DNA of 64,000 bases from RYN-230 sp963768945 (GTDB lineage Bacteria; Actinomycetota; Actinomycetes; Streptosporangiales; Streptosporangiaceae), in assembly GCA_963768945.1 (NCBI GenBank), contig CAVYJW010000005.1:372001-436000 (forward strand). The letters run 5' to 3'. This document shows positions 37,510-47,227 of the stretch, in pieces. The notes beneath the pieces were generated by a model. The model did no database searches and was not told the DNA's origin. It saw only the letters and a program-made list of their open reading frames with translations. The position numbers were made by a program, and so were the translations under genes. The first letter of the stretch is position 1. Each line of letters begins with the position of its first letter.

Positions 37510-38586
37510 TCAGCTCTCACCAGGCTCCGGCGACCCGCCTTGCGGACTCCGGAAAGGTGACTCCGAGGCAATTAGTGCGACCTCGTGCGGCTCGATCGGG
37601 CTACCCACGTTCGCAGCGAAGTCGCCTGGCCGTACCAGTGGCAGCGTCCTGAGCGTGATCACGATGCCGCTTGTCGGGGCCCGCACGTCTTCGGCCGGAG
37701 CGCTCAGGTCCTCGAGAGGACGCACCAGTCCCACGACGTCACCCGCGTTGACCTCGTCGCCCAGCCTGACCCGCGGTTCCAGCAATCCGTGCGAGCAGAC
37801 CACGGCCCCGGAGCCTGCTGCGAGGTGGAGGAACTGCGTCGCTCCGGCCTGCGGCTGCTCAGCCTGCGCATCAGCGGCCAGCAACCCCCAGTGCACTAGC
37901 AGGCGGCGAACCGCCACTCCGGCCCGGCTCAACACCTCGAGGTCTACCCGTCCCGCGCCCCCCAGCTCGGTGGCCACCATGAGCACGCCCTGCCGATCCG
38001 CTGCGGCCGAAAAGGTCCTGTCCTCTCCCCGGGCATCCACCACAATGCTGCCAGGGAGGCCGAGGGCGATGGCCGCCGCCACCTTCTCCCTGGTCCTTCG
38101 AGAGTCCTCATCAATGCGAAGGAACGCACATGCCGGGTACTCCGACGCACTTCCTCCTGAGTGGAGGTCCATCGCGTAATCGCACAGCGGCAGCAGGTGC
38201 GCCTCAACGTAGTCGGCCAGCATCTTCGTCGGACCGCCGTCGCGGTCACCGGGAAAGGCTCGATTGAGATTCTCCCCGTCGATGGGCGAGCACCTGCTCG
38301 CTGCACGAACCGCGGGAAGATTGAGCGATGGAAGCACGATGATCCTGCCGGTGAGCTTGGCTGGCACAACCTGCCCGAGAATCTGACGCGCGATCAGCTG
38401 CCCCTCCCACTCGTCGCCATGGGTACCAGCGGCCAGCAGGACGGTCGGCCCTGGAGTGCCTGACAACACCGCCACAGGAACGGGAATGACGCTGTATGCA
38501 TGATCATTATTGGAATACGGCACCACCAGGTGCCCATAGGACTGACCAGGTGCATTGAGATCGAAGGTAGCGGCAATGCGGCTCAT
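37510..38586 (-). CDS. Succinylglutamate desuccinylase/aspartoacylase-family deacylase
   Basis: A 358-residue zinc carboxypeptidase-fold enzyme. The first metal motif is AAGTHGDEWEGQLIAR, the substrate-binding region is SRCSPIDGENLNRAFPGD, and the third metal histidine is in YAMDLHSGGSASEYP. A C-terminal beta domain follows. The layout is closest to DoeB-like enzymes, which remove the acetyl group from N-acetyl-2,4-diaminobutyrate in ectoine breakdown, but the substrate here is unknown. It is the last gene of the minus-strand transport/catabolic run, 10 nt after the Opp ATPase, and probably trims an acylated amino compound after import. Confidence 0.85.
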   Translation of the reverse strand: MSRIAATFDLNAPGQSYGHLVVPYSNNDHAYSVIPVPVAVLSGTPGPTVLLAAGTHGDEWEGQLIARQILGQVVPAKLTGRIIVLPSLNLPAVRAASRCSPIDGENLNRAFPGDRDGGPTKMLADYVEAHLLPLCDYAMDLHSGGSASEYPACAFLRIDEDSRRTREKVAAAIALGLPGSIVVDARGEDRTFSAAADRQGVLMVATELGGAGRVDLEVLSRAGVAVRRLLVHWGLLAADAQAEQPQAGATQFLHLAAGSGAVVCSHGLLEPRVRLGDEVNAGDVVGLVRPLEDLSAPAEDVRAPTSGIVITLRTLPLVRPGDFAANVGSPIEPHEVALIASESPFRSPQGGSPEPGES

Positions 38587-38596
38587 CGCAGCTCAG

Positions 38597-39520
38597 TCAC
38601 CGCTCGGCACTCGGCATTCGCCGAGGCGAGGTCTGCGTCCCGCTGACCGGCTGGGGACGTGTACGGGGCGCGCTCGACTTGGTGGACCCCAGCTTCGGCA
38701 CGTCCTCAAGCAGCTGAATCGTGTAAGCATCGCTCGGGCGCTCGAGCACCTTCTCTGCAGATCCCGTCTCCACGACGACGCCATTGGCGAGCACTACGAC
38801 GTCCTGGGCGATGCTCCGGACCAGAGCCAGGTTGTGGGTGATGAAGAGGATGGCCAGGCCCCGCTCTGCCTGCAAGCGTCGCAGCAGTTCGACGATTGCC
38901 GCTTGCACCGAAACGTCGAGCGCCGCCGTAACTTCGTCGCAGACGAGCAGCGCCGGCTCCACGACGAGGGCGCGCGCGATGGCAACACGTTGACGCTCTC
39001 CGCCCGATAGCTGATCGGGATAGCGGTTCAGGAACTCTGAGGACAGGGCCGCATCCTCAAGTGCAGCCACCACCCTCGCCTCACGCTCACTGCGGGACCA
39101 CTCGCCGAAGTGCTCGAGCGGCCGCTCGACGATCTGGCCAACCGTCCGGCGCGGGTTGAGTGAGGTATAGGGATTCTGGAAGACGAATTGGATGCCCCGC
39201 TGCGCCTTCTCGGTGCGATGCCGGTAGCCCGCCGGGAGGCGCTCATCGCCGAAATGAAGCTCGCCGGAGTAATTCGAGTGCAGGCCCACGACGCAGCGCG
39301 CGAGCGTCGTCTTGCCGGATCCGGACTCGCCCACCAATGCGACGCACTGGCGCGGGGGGACGATGAGGTCGACGCTGTGCAGCACCTCGGTGCTGCCATA
39401 GGAAGCCACGAGTCCCTCGACCCGTAGCGCGCTGATCTCGCCGGTGTCGCTGTCTTGCTGAACGAGTGCCTCGACGCTCGGGGCCGGCAGCTCAGCCTCG
39501 CTGGCGCGCAGGCAGCGCAC
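38597..39520 (-). CDS. Opp/Dpp-type ABC transporter ATP-binding protein (OppF half)
   Basis: An ATPase of about 307 residues with Walker A GESGSGKTT, the Q-loop QFVFQNPYTSLNPRRTV, signature LSGGERQRVAIARALV, Walker B LLVCDEVTAALD, and the H-loop ITHNLALV. GTG 39520 is a formal start 4 nt after the OppD stop, but the N-terminal RCLRASEAEL looks like the end of an OppD domain. In the ancestral gene this was probably the second half of a fused OppDF protein, since it shares the reading frame of the OppD N-terminus. Confidence 0.8.
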   Translation of the reverse strand: MRCLRASEAELPAPSVEALVQQDSDTGEISALRVEGLVASYGSTEVLHSVDLIVPPRQCVALVGESGSGKTTLARCVVGLHSNYSGELHFGDERLPAGYRHRTEKAQRGIQFVFQNPYTSLNPRRTVGQIVERPLEHFGEWSRSEREARVVAALEDAALSSEFLNRYPDQLSGGERQRVAIARALVVEPALLVCDEVTAALDVSVQAAIVELLRRLQAERGLAILFITHNLALVRSIAQDVVVLANGVVVETGSAEKVLERPSDAYTIQLLEDVPKLGSTKSSAPRTRPQPVSGTQTSPRRMPSAER

Positions 39521-39524
39521 GCGT

Positions 39525-40477
39525 TCAACCGTCCGCCAGTTCGACGGCGGGGGGAGGCTCCTCGTTGCAGGCCGGGAGCACAAGCGAGCAGCGCGGAGCG
39601 AACGAGCAACCGGGGGGACGCTGTCCCGGCCTGGGGGGACTGCCCTCGATGCCTTGCAGGGCCTCGGCGCGCCCTGCCAACGGAACGGCGCGAAGAAGAC
39701 GCTGCGAGTAGGGATGCGCGGGCGAGAAAAAGACCTCCTGCACGCCTCCGAACTCAACGAGCCTCCCCGCGTACATGACGGCGACAGAGCTCACAAGCTC
39801 GGCGACGACCGCCAGGTCGTGACTGACGTAGACAGCGGCTACTCCGTAGGAGCGGCACAGCGTGCGCATGGTCTCGAGCACGTGGCGCTGGGTCGTGACA
39901 TCAAGACCGGTGGTCGGCTCATCGAGCACGATGAGCGCCGGCGGCAGGCAAAGGCCATCGCCAGCGTGATGCGCTGCTGCTGACCACCCGAAAGTTGGTG
40001 GGGGTAGCAGCGCAGGAGCTCTCGGCTCGAGTCGAGCCGGACCTCGGCGAGTACTTCCCTGAGCCGGCTCGCCGCCCCTTCGCGCTTGTCGCCGTGCACC
40101 CGGAGCGCCTCGGCCATCTGAACACCGACCCTGCGCGCGGGGTCGAGCGCGCTCGACGGGTCCTGAGGCACATAGGCGATGCGCCGGCCGCGCACGTGGC
40201 GGAGCTCGCCGGCGGAAAGCTTGAGCACGTCACGGTCGTCAAGCAGCACCCGGCCGCCGGCGATGGAAAGGCCCCTGCGAGCATGGCCGGCCAACGCGAG
40301 CGCGACCGTCGTCTTGCCCGAGCCAGTCTCGCCGACGAGGCCGAAGACCTCCCCGGGCCCGATCGCGAAGGATACCTCGTTAACGATGTCGTATCCGGTC
40401 CGCTTCACGACCACGCGCAGGTCCTCCACGACCAGGCGGCGAGGATCGGCCACGCTGGCTTGCGAGTCCGGCGTCAT
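39525..40477 (-). pseudogene. Opp/Dpp-type ATP-binding protein (OppD half), frameshifted
   Basis: From ATG 40477 the frame gives Walker A GETGSGKTT, the Q-loop VPQDPSSALDPARRV and signature LSGGQQQRITLAMAF. Near 39933 the frame breaks; LIVLDEPTTGLDVTTQRHVL and the C-terminal Cys-containing CSFAPRCSLVLPAC region continue in another frame down to the stop at 39525. A one-base loss between the signature and Walker B explains this. The start overlaps the permease stop by 4 nt. Without repair the importer would lack one ATPase. Confidence 0.8.
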
Positions 40478-41427
40478 TTGAGCGCATCCGTGGGGAGCAG
40501 GTTGTACACGACGACTTCCTCGACGCGATCCACGCCAAGCGACACCCGAGCGACGGCGTCGGTGAACGTGTTCAATCCGACCGTGAGGATGGCGATCAGG
40601 ATTGCGGGTGCCAGCACTCCCCAGGGATTCTCCGTCAGGCCGACGCGGTTCTCGTTGATCATCGTCCCCCAATTCGGCTCCGGGGGCTGGAGCCCGAAGC
40701 CCAGGAACGAGAGCGCGGCGAGGATCGAGATCGAATAGGTGAGGCGGATGCCCGCCTCCACCATGAGCGGAGTCGTCAAGTTCGGCAGGATGTCCCTCAT
40801 CATCACCCGCCAGGGCCGGACTCCGATTATCTCCGCCGCGTGAACATAGTCCCGCTCGGAGATGTCCAGCGTCTTCGAGCGGACGACACGTGCGACCTGC
40901 GGGGCATGAGCCAGCCCGATGGCGACTACCAGCAGCCAGAGTTTCGATCCGAGAATGCTGACGAGCATGAGGGCGAAGATGAGCTGCGGGAAGGCAAGGA
41001 GCACGTCGACGCATCGCATGATGAGCCCGTCGGAGACGCCTCGCCGGTATGCCGCCGCCATGCCGGCGATGGTGCCTGCGACGAGCCCGAGCAGCGTCAA
41101 CGCCAGCGCGAGCACAAGGAGCAGCCATCCGCCCGCGAGTACCCGCGACAGCACGTCTCGGCCCAACTCGTCGCCGCCGAGGAGATTCTGGCGTGAAGGC
41201 GCGGCGAACGCTGAGGTGACGAACGCTGTAGGAGAGTATGGCGCGACTTCGGGCCCGATTACCGCCACTAGAACCACGAACAGGATGAGGATGAGGCCGA
41301 CGCGCCCCCGTGGCCTCTTCGCCGCCCCGCTCAGTACGAAGAGCCACTCCCGGCGCCGATGAGCCGGTGCCTGCCCCGCATGTGCCTGCCTCGCCGGCGC
41401 CTGCGCGGATGATCGCTCGGAGTCCAT
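40474..41427 (-). CDS. Opp/Dpp-type ABC permease (OppC-like)
   Basis: A 317-residue inner-membrane subunit. After a polar N-terminus comes span 1 (VGLILILFVVLVAVIGP), the NLLGGDELGRDVLSRVLAG motif of OppC proteins, and the EAA loop ERDYVHAAEIIGVRPWRVMMRDILPNL; about six spans in total. ATG 41427 is chosen because a stop-proximal extension upstream would overlap oppB. It is intact, unlike its ATPase and binding-protein partners. Confidence 0.87.
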   Translation of the reverse strand: MDSERSSAQAPARQAHAGQAPAHRRREWLFVLSGAAKRPRGRVGLILILFVVLVAVIGPEVAPYSPTAFVTSAFAAPSRQNLLGGDELGRDVLSRVLAGGWLLLVLALALTLLGLVAGTIAGMAAAYRRGVSDGLIMRCVDVLLAFPQLIFALMLVSILGSKLWLLVVAIGLAHAPQVARVVRSKTLDISERDYVHAAEIIGVRPWRVMMRDILPNLTTPLMVEAGIRLTYSISILAALSFLGFGLQPPEPNWGTMINENRVGLTENPWGVLAPAILIAILTVGLNTFTDAVARVSLGVDRVEEVVVYNLLPTDALK

Positions 41428-41429
41428 GT

Positions 41430-42479
41430 TTACCGTGGGATCCTGCGTCGGGGCGTGGCGACCAGCGCAATGATGTCGCATGCGATGTTGACAAGGACGT
41501 AGAAAGCGCCAAGCAAGACGACGATGAGCTGGATCACCGGGATGTCGCGGTCGGTCACTGCGTTCACGAGCCCTTGGCCGATGCCCGGGTAGTCGAAGAT
41601 GTCCTCAACGATCACGATCCCTCCGGCTAGGTAGAGGAAGCTCAGTCCGATCACCTGGATCGTGGGCGCGATGGCGTTCGGCAAGGCGTGGCTCAGCACG
41701 ATCCTCCACATCGGCACGCCCTTCAGCTGTGCCATCTCCACGTAGTCGCTCTCGAGTGCTTCGATCATGGAAGCCCGCGTCATCCTGAAGATGTACGGAA
41801 CGATCGCGATCACCAGAGCCGCCACCGGCAGGACGAGCAAGCGCGGCTCGCTCCAGGCGGCCACTCCGGGCGGGATCACCGAGACGGCTGGCAGCACGTG
41901 AGTGATATTCGCCGCGAAGATGATGACGAGGCCCACCGCGACGACGAACTCGGGGAGCGAAGTGATCGCCAGCGCGACGACGGAGGAAACCTCGTCGAAG
42001 ATCCCGCCTCGGCGGACCGCAGCAATCGAGCCGAGGATGACCGCGATGGTGGTGCCGATCACGCCTGACAGCAGCACGAGCACGGCCGAGTTCGCGATGC
42101 GCGGGCCGACGAGCGATGACACCGGCACCCCATCTGCGAGTGAGACGCCGAAGTGGCCGGTGAGAACACCAGTCAGCCAATCCCAGTACTGCACCACGGC
42201 AGGCCGGTTCAGATGGAGCTGGGCCTCGACGGCGCGTACCCGGGCCTCTGTCGCGTAGTGCCCGAGCACTGCATAGGCGGCGTCGCCCGGCAGCACCTGG
42301 GTAGCGGCGAAGACCACGATAGACACAATCAAGATCGTCACGAGGCCCAGCCCGGTGCGGACCAACGTCAAGCGCAAGATGGGGTGGTTCGCCAGGCGCG
42401 GGGCGCGCGCGCCCGTGGAGCTCGCTGCCGTGCGCGTCGCAGCGGGGGCGCTGCCCGCGGACGCGCCGGAATCGCTCAC
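41430..42479 (-). CDS. Opp/Dpp-type ABC permease (OppB-like)
   Basis: A 349-residue subunit. Span 1 is LGLVTILIVSIVVFAATQVLPGDAA, which carries the OppB N-terminal hallmark. The EAA loop is ESDYVEMAQLKGVPMWRIVLSHALPNA, and EDIFDYPGIGQGLVNAVTDRD marks the C-terminal region. GTG 42479 with GGGAGA upstream is preferred over the TTG-type start at 42515 that would overlap the binding-protein gene. It is encoded between oppA and oppC on one transcript. Confidence 0.85.
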   Translation of the reverse strand: MSDSGASAGSAPAATRTAASSTGARAPRLANHPILRLTLVRTGLGLVTILIVSIVVFAATQVLPGDAAYAVLGHYATEARVRAVEAQLHLNRPAVVQYWDWLTGVLTGHFGVSLADGVPVSSLVGPRIANSAVLVLLSGVIGTTIAVILGSIAAVRRGGIFDEVSSVVALAITSLPEFVVAVGLVIIFAANITHVLPAVSVIPPGVAAWSEPRLLVLPVAALVIAIVPYIFRMTRASMIEALESDYVEMAQLKGVPMWRIVLSHALPNAIAPTIQVIGLSFLYLAGGIVIVEDIFDYPGIGQGLVNAVTDRDIPVIQLIVVLLGAFYVLVNIACDIIALVATPRRRIPR

Positions 42480-42502
42480 CTCTATGTCTCCCGGCCGCGG
42501 TC

Positions 42503-44106
42503 CTAGTCCAGCCAATAGCCGGACACATCAAAGTTGTTGAACGATATCCCCGACGCGCAGGGCTTCACTCCGTGGACGCGCTTCGCGTACCCGTCAATCA
42601 GGGTTTCGAAGAACGGGATGATCAGTCCGCCCTCGGTGTAGTCGATCATCTGCATCTCGTGGCAGAGCGGAATCCGATCCGCCTCGGACACCTTGCGGAT
42701 GGCCTCGTTGAACAGCGAGTTATACCGAGGGTTGTTGAAGTGCGTCTCGTTTTCGGCCCCCGGCCCAGGAATCGTCGCCAGGCTCGCCTGCAGCAGGTAA
42801 CTGTGCGTGTTCCAGCCGTCCTGGGCGAACGTCCAGGAGAGATAGTTGGGGCCGTAGAACGCGGCGCTCGTGACGTTGTTCAGGTTTACCTTTACGCCGG
42901 CCGCCGACGCTTGTTGCGCGAACACCGTCGCCTGCTGGGTCGTCGTCGGGCCGATATTGGAGGTGACCAGCGTGACGGTCAGCCCCTCGTAGCCGCCGCC
43001 TTCAGGAGCGACTTGGCCTGATCGATGTCCTGCACTCGCTGGGGAATGCTGTGGTCATAGGCGGGGTCGTATGGCAAGAAGATGTCGTTGCCGATCTTGC
43101 CCAGGCCTTTTTGGCACACCTTGTTCATCTCGACCCGGTCAACGATCAGGCGCATGGCCTGCCGCACCCGGGCGTCGTTGAAGGGCGCTTGGTCGACGCG
43201 CATCGTGAACGGATACCAGCTCCCGGTCTTCGATACCACGACGGCGCCGAGACTGCTTGACTGGACTTCGGCCATGACGTAGTCGAGAGGAAATTCACCA
43301 GGTCCACGTTGCCTGCGAGCAGCGCGTTCACCTGGCTCGTCTCGGATGCGTAGTCGGTGATCACGTACTCGTCAACGTACGGGCGCCCTCCCCAGTAGTT
43401 CTTGTTGGCGACAAAGACGCTCTCCACACCGGGCGTGAAGCTCTTGTACTTGAACGGGCCCGTGCCGTTCGGAGGCGACTGGAGTCCAGCCCTCTGGGAC
43501 GACGTAGAAGATGTTCCCCGCGAGGAAGTCCGGGAGGACGGACAGTGGGCTCTTCATCGGGATCTGCACGGTCAGCGGGTCGAGCTTCCGCAGGCCGGCG
43601 ATGTTGACGAGCGTGACCTGGGCCGCACCGATCGAGGACGTCTTCGGATTCGCCATGTACTGAAGGCTGTAGATGACGTCGTCGGCCGTCAGGCTCTTGC
43701 CGTTATGGAACTCGATCCCCGAGTGGAGTCGCAGCGTCCACATCGTTGCGTCGGCGTTGGACGTGAACTCTTGTGCCAGTTTGTTGGCGTCGACTCCGGC
43801 CGCGTTCGTGTACGTCAGGGGCTCGTAGAGCGCGAAGCAACGGGCTATGTCCGGGCTGGTATCGATCAGGAATGGATTGAGGGTATCGGTACTCCCTCCG
43901 CCGGTCACGCCCGCCCGGAGCGTACCGCCGAATTTTGGCTTTCCGGCCGCTTGCGCAGACGGGGTGGTAGTAGGAGAGGAGCCGCACCCCGCCAGCCCCG
44001 CACCGGTCCCGAGTAGCGCGGCGCCGAAGCCGGCCGCCTTCAGGAAGTCTCGCCGGTTTGGCCCGTCGCCACCCCTGCGTGCACTGCCGTTCTGCTCGTC
44101 CGTCAT
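42503..44106 (-). pseudogene. Extracellular solute-binding lipoprotein (OppA-like), frameshifted
   Basis: From ATG 44106 the product has a twin-arginine leader (RRDFLKAAGFGAALLG) and lipobox LAGCG, then family-5 solute-binding sequence (FGGTLRAGVTGGGSTDTLNP, LHSGIEFHNGKSLTADDVIY). The frame shifts near 43485, again near 43285, and again near 42995; the coherent sequence continues through the other frames (ESVFVANKNYWGGRPYVDEY, FNDARVRQAMRLIVDRVEMN, GVKPCASGISFNNFDVSGYW). At least three single-base indels are needed to restore it. It would define the ligand of the importer, probably a peptide-like or cationic small molecule. Confidence 0.82.
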
Positions 44107-44317
44107 TTGTGACGACGCTCCTAACCCATTGTTGTGCACTGTCGGCGCCACGCATCTCTGCGCGGCACCGGCCGGCATCGGCGACAGCTAAGCCTTTTCG
44201 AGGCTGTTCAGGAAGGCTCATTTTCTTCGGATGCGCACACACTCACGCCGCGCCGTTCGCCGGGCATCGGAAATGCTCGGCGGAGGCTAGCGGGACGGCC
44301 CCAGGTAGCGGGCACCG

Positions 44318-44509
44318 TCACTCGATGATCGTGAAGGCCTCCTCGGGGCACAGCAACTCGGCGGTTCGCGCCTCGTCGGCAAAAGCCGGGTCGATCTGTT
44401 CGTGCAGCACGCGGGACTTGCCGTCCTCATTCAGCTCGACGACGTTCGGGGCGGCCAGCACACACTGGGCATGGCCCTTGCATCGGGTCGGGTCAACTGT
44501 CAAGCGCAT
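44318..44509 (-). CDS. [3Fe-4S]-type ferredoxin
   Basis: A 63-residue P450 redox partner. Cluster residues are C10, C16 and C54 in CKGHAQC and LLCPEEAF, with His13 in the position that is Cys in 4Fe proteins, the pattern of actinomycete P450 ferredoxins. Its start lies 17 nt inside the 3' end of the P450 gene, so the two are coupled. Confidence 0.92.
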   Translation of the reverse strand: MRLTVDPTRCKGHAQCVLAAPNVVELNEDGKSRVLHEQIDPAFADEARTAELLCPEEAFTIIE

Positions 44510-45746
44510 GGTCAGACTCTCCGTGCGGTGCTAGGTCCAGGCGGACCGGCAGGGCGAGCGGCCGAGCCGATGACTCGATTCCGGAGCGGCCGTACGGGCC
44601 GGTCAGTTCCCAGTGCTGAACACGCTCGCCAAGGGCGATCAGCCCCTCGCCGATGGCGGCCCGGGCCAGGATCGCGCCGACACAGGCATGCAGGCCGAAG
44701 CCGAACGTCAGGTGCCCGGTGGACTTCCGGTCGATGCGGAACACGTGCGGGTCAGGGACCAGCCGCGGGTCCCGGTTCACGCCCTTCTTGCTGACAAAGA
44801 GCAGCGTGTTGGCCGGCAGCTCGATCCCGTACAGGTTCTTAGCCGTGAGCAGCCGATGCTGGATGTCGTCGCCAGCGGGGAAGTAGCGCAAGCCCTCCTC
44901 CACAACGGCCGGCGCCTGGGACAGATCCGCCTTGAACGCCGCCCACTGCTCCGGGTTCAGCAGCAGCGCCTCGATGGTGGACGCCAACTGCGCCCGGACA
45001 TTGTCGATGCTCGCGTTGACCACCGCCATCGCCAGGCTCAACAGGTCGTCCTCGGTCATCTCAGGGTCAGCATCGGCTCCCTCGGTGAGGTCGCTGATGA
45101 TGTCGCCGTGCGGGTGAGCCCTGCGCTCCGCGATCAGCCCGGCCAGATAGTCTTCCATCGACCGCCACGCCGCCTCGATCGCCGGGATGCGGTGGTCGTA
45201 CTGGGAATGGTTGCCCATCTCGTTGATGGTGGTGGCCCACTCGTCAAGCTCTACCGTGTCGGAGAACGGGACTCCCATCAGCGGGCTCATGACCAGGCCG
45301 GGATACGGGCCGGCGAACTCGGCCACCAAATCGGCGTGGCCTGGGTCGGCGATCCGGTCAAGCAGCATGTGCGCGATCGCCGACATGCCTTCCCGGTAGA
45401 TGGCGACCTGGCGCGGCCGGAGCGCCTGAACGACGATCTTTCGCAGCTTGACCAGCCGTGGCCCGCCCTGGCTTGACATGTTCTCCGCTGCCTTCTGGTG
45501 CAGCAGCGGGCTGAGGTCGGGGTCCACGGCGTCGAAGATACGTACGATGTCGGAGTCACGCTTGATCTCCCGCGCCTCTGGATAACCGATGACCGTGTAT
45601 CCGAGGGGTGACCGCACGAGCCAGCTCTGCTGCCGGAGGCGGTCAAGCACGCCGTACGGGTCCTGCTGAAAATCCACTCCCTTGACGTCGAGGAAAGGCA
45701 GTCCGGCGGCCTCGACCGCGATCCCTGATGATGAAGCGACGGACAC
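44493..45746 (-). CDS. Cytochrome P450
   Basis: A 417-residue bacterial class I P450. The heme-binding motif FGFGLHACVG places the thiolate at Cys355; the K-helix ExxR is E284-R287; the I-helix reads AVVNASIDNVRAQ, where the usual acid-Thr pair is D248-N249. Loss of the conserved Thr occurs in a few characterised enzymes such as P450cin and alters how oxygen is activated. The GTG at 45746 follows GAAGGG. It is followed immediately by its ferredoxin; no ferredoxin reductase is in the window. Confidence 0.92.
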   Translation of the reverse strand: MSVASSSGIAVEAAGLPFLDVKGVDFQQDPYGVLDRLRQQSWLVRSPLGYTVIGYPEAREIKRDSDIVRIFDAVDPDLSPLLHQKAAENMSSQGGPRLVKLRKIVVQALRPRQVAIYREGMSAIAHMLLDRIADPGHADLVAEFAGPYPGLVMSPLMGVPFSDTVELDEWATTINEMGNHSQYDHRIPAIEAAWRSMEDYLAGLIAERRAHPHGDIISDLTEGADADPEMTEDDLLSLAMAVVNASIDNVRAQLASTIEALLLNPEQWAAFKADLSQAPAVVEEGLRYFPAGDDIQHRLLTAKNLYGIELPANTLLFVSKKGVNRDPRLVPDPHVFRIDRKSTGHLTFGFGLHACVGAILARAAIGEGLIALGERVQHWELTGPYGRSGIESSARPLALPVRLDLAPHGESDHALDS

Positions 45747-46151
45747 CGTAACGGCCCTTCAGTGATGAGTTCGCCGACCCGCTCGCTCACCGGGGGGCGG
45801 CCGCCTCGGCAGGCCTACCTGTGAGCAGCCTTGAACACGGCCCGTGAGGGTGGCCGTCGTAAGAGGTCACGAGGCACTTCGCCGCGACCAGCGGCCCAGG
45901 ACACAAGCATGCTTCAGTATGCAAAGCAGGCATGTCGCAGTCAATAGCTACAATACCTATTTTTTAACTGGGAATGCCTCATCAGCCCCGTGACCTGTGT
46001 ATATGCGCATAGACGGTCGGCACGCGCTCACGCTCGACGTCGATATCGAGGCGACCGGCCGCAGCCAGGGCGTCCCGCGGAAAATCCCGATCCGCAGGGG
46101 GCCACCGGACCCGTCCCCGCCGCTGTTGCCGCCGCGGCCGAGCGGGGCGCA
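45747..46151. other. Gap between P450 and Rieske genes
   Basis: 405 bp including an AT-rich patch (about 45940-45975, with a T6 run). It may carry the P450 promoter or mark an old rearrangement inside the operon. No gene is supported. Confidence 0.5.
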
Positions 46152-47199
46152 TCAGCGATTGACGCTGATCGCGTCGCTGCTGGCTAGCCCGAGTGAGCGC
46201 ATGGCCTTGCGGTAGGCGACCGCCACCGTGTCGAACTTCAGGTGCAGTTCTGCCGCGAGGTCGAACGGCACCTGTTCGGGCCGCTGCGATTCCACCACCC
46301 GCTGGTCTTGGCCGAATATGGTGTCCTCGAACTCCTGCAGCACGCGATCGCTCTGGTCCAGGTTGTAATTCCGGCCAATCACCACGTACCCGGCGCACCG
46401 GTCGGCTGACTCCGGCTGGGAGGCGAAGAAGTACACCATGCCGCGTTCGCCCCCCCAGCCCAGCCGCAGCGCGATCGTGTACGGCAGGTGCAGCTCATAG
46501 TTGCTGCGCCGTTCCGGAGGGCCGGCCTGCTCGTTGCCGAAAACCGGGAATTCGTTACTGTTGGCCGCCTCTGGCCGGACGATCTGATAGCGGAGTACGT
46601 TGTCCATCGGTGCTGACCTTGTGAGTCGGGACCACCGGCCGGTCCGGGTCACCGAGCAGGCCCGGGTGTACCCAGGGGAAGTGTCCGAAGTCAGTGAAGT
46701 TTTCTACTTGGCGGGCCGCATCGCACTGCCAGCGGTACGGCCCGGCGGTCAGCAGGACCCAGCTGTGGTTCTCCAGTTCCGGCACCTCGGGCAGCGGCCA
46801 GCGCGGTTCCTCCAGGGCCACCCAGATCAGGCCGTACCGTTCCTGGCAGCGGAAGACCGGGATCCGGGCCTTGGCCGGAACCCGGCTGGGGTCTTCCAGC
46901 TGAGGAATGGCCGCACAGCTGCCGTCGGCGCGGTACCGCCATCCGTGATACGGGCAGACCAGCTCACCGCCGTTGACCCAGCCAAGCGACAGCGCAGTGC
47001 CGCGGTGCACGCACAGGTCCTGGCCGGCCCGGGCCTCGCCATCGGTACCGCGCCACAGGACCAGCGGCTGGCCGAGCAGGTCGGAGTGGGCCGGACGGTC
47101 GGCCAGCTTGTGGCTGAACGCCACCGGATGCCAGCAGGCCCGTAGTGCCTGGATGTCGGCGAAGGCTCCGGGCGCAGTCATCGCGGCGCCATCTGCCAT
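46152..47199 (-). pseudogene. Rieske non-heme iron oxygenase (VanA-like), one frameshift
   Basis: From ATG 47199 (GGGAGG upstream) the N-terminal part has the Rieske cluster ligands C63, H65, C82 and H85 (CVHRG and CPYHGW) and the mononuclear iron motif NFTDFGHFPWVH with D170, H173 and H178. Near 46613 an extra base, apparently in GATGGAC, breaks the frame; the C-terminal catalytic domain continues as DNVLRYQIVRPEAANSNEFP to TGA 46152. Restored, the protein would be about 348 residues. This subfamily demethylates or monooxygenates aromatic ethers, sulfonates or N-methyl compounds. Confidence 0.83.
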
Positions 47200-47227
47200 G
47201 GCAGCCTCCCACCAGCGGTCAGCGGAT

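Noticed and set aside
39839..41512. A single 557-codon minus-strand gene
   Set aside because: This open frame merges shadow sequence over the oppC gene with the start of oppD; the real boundaries are at 40477 and 40474-41427.
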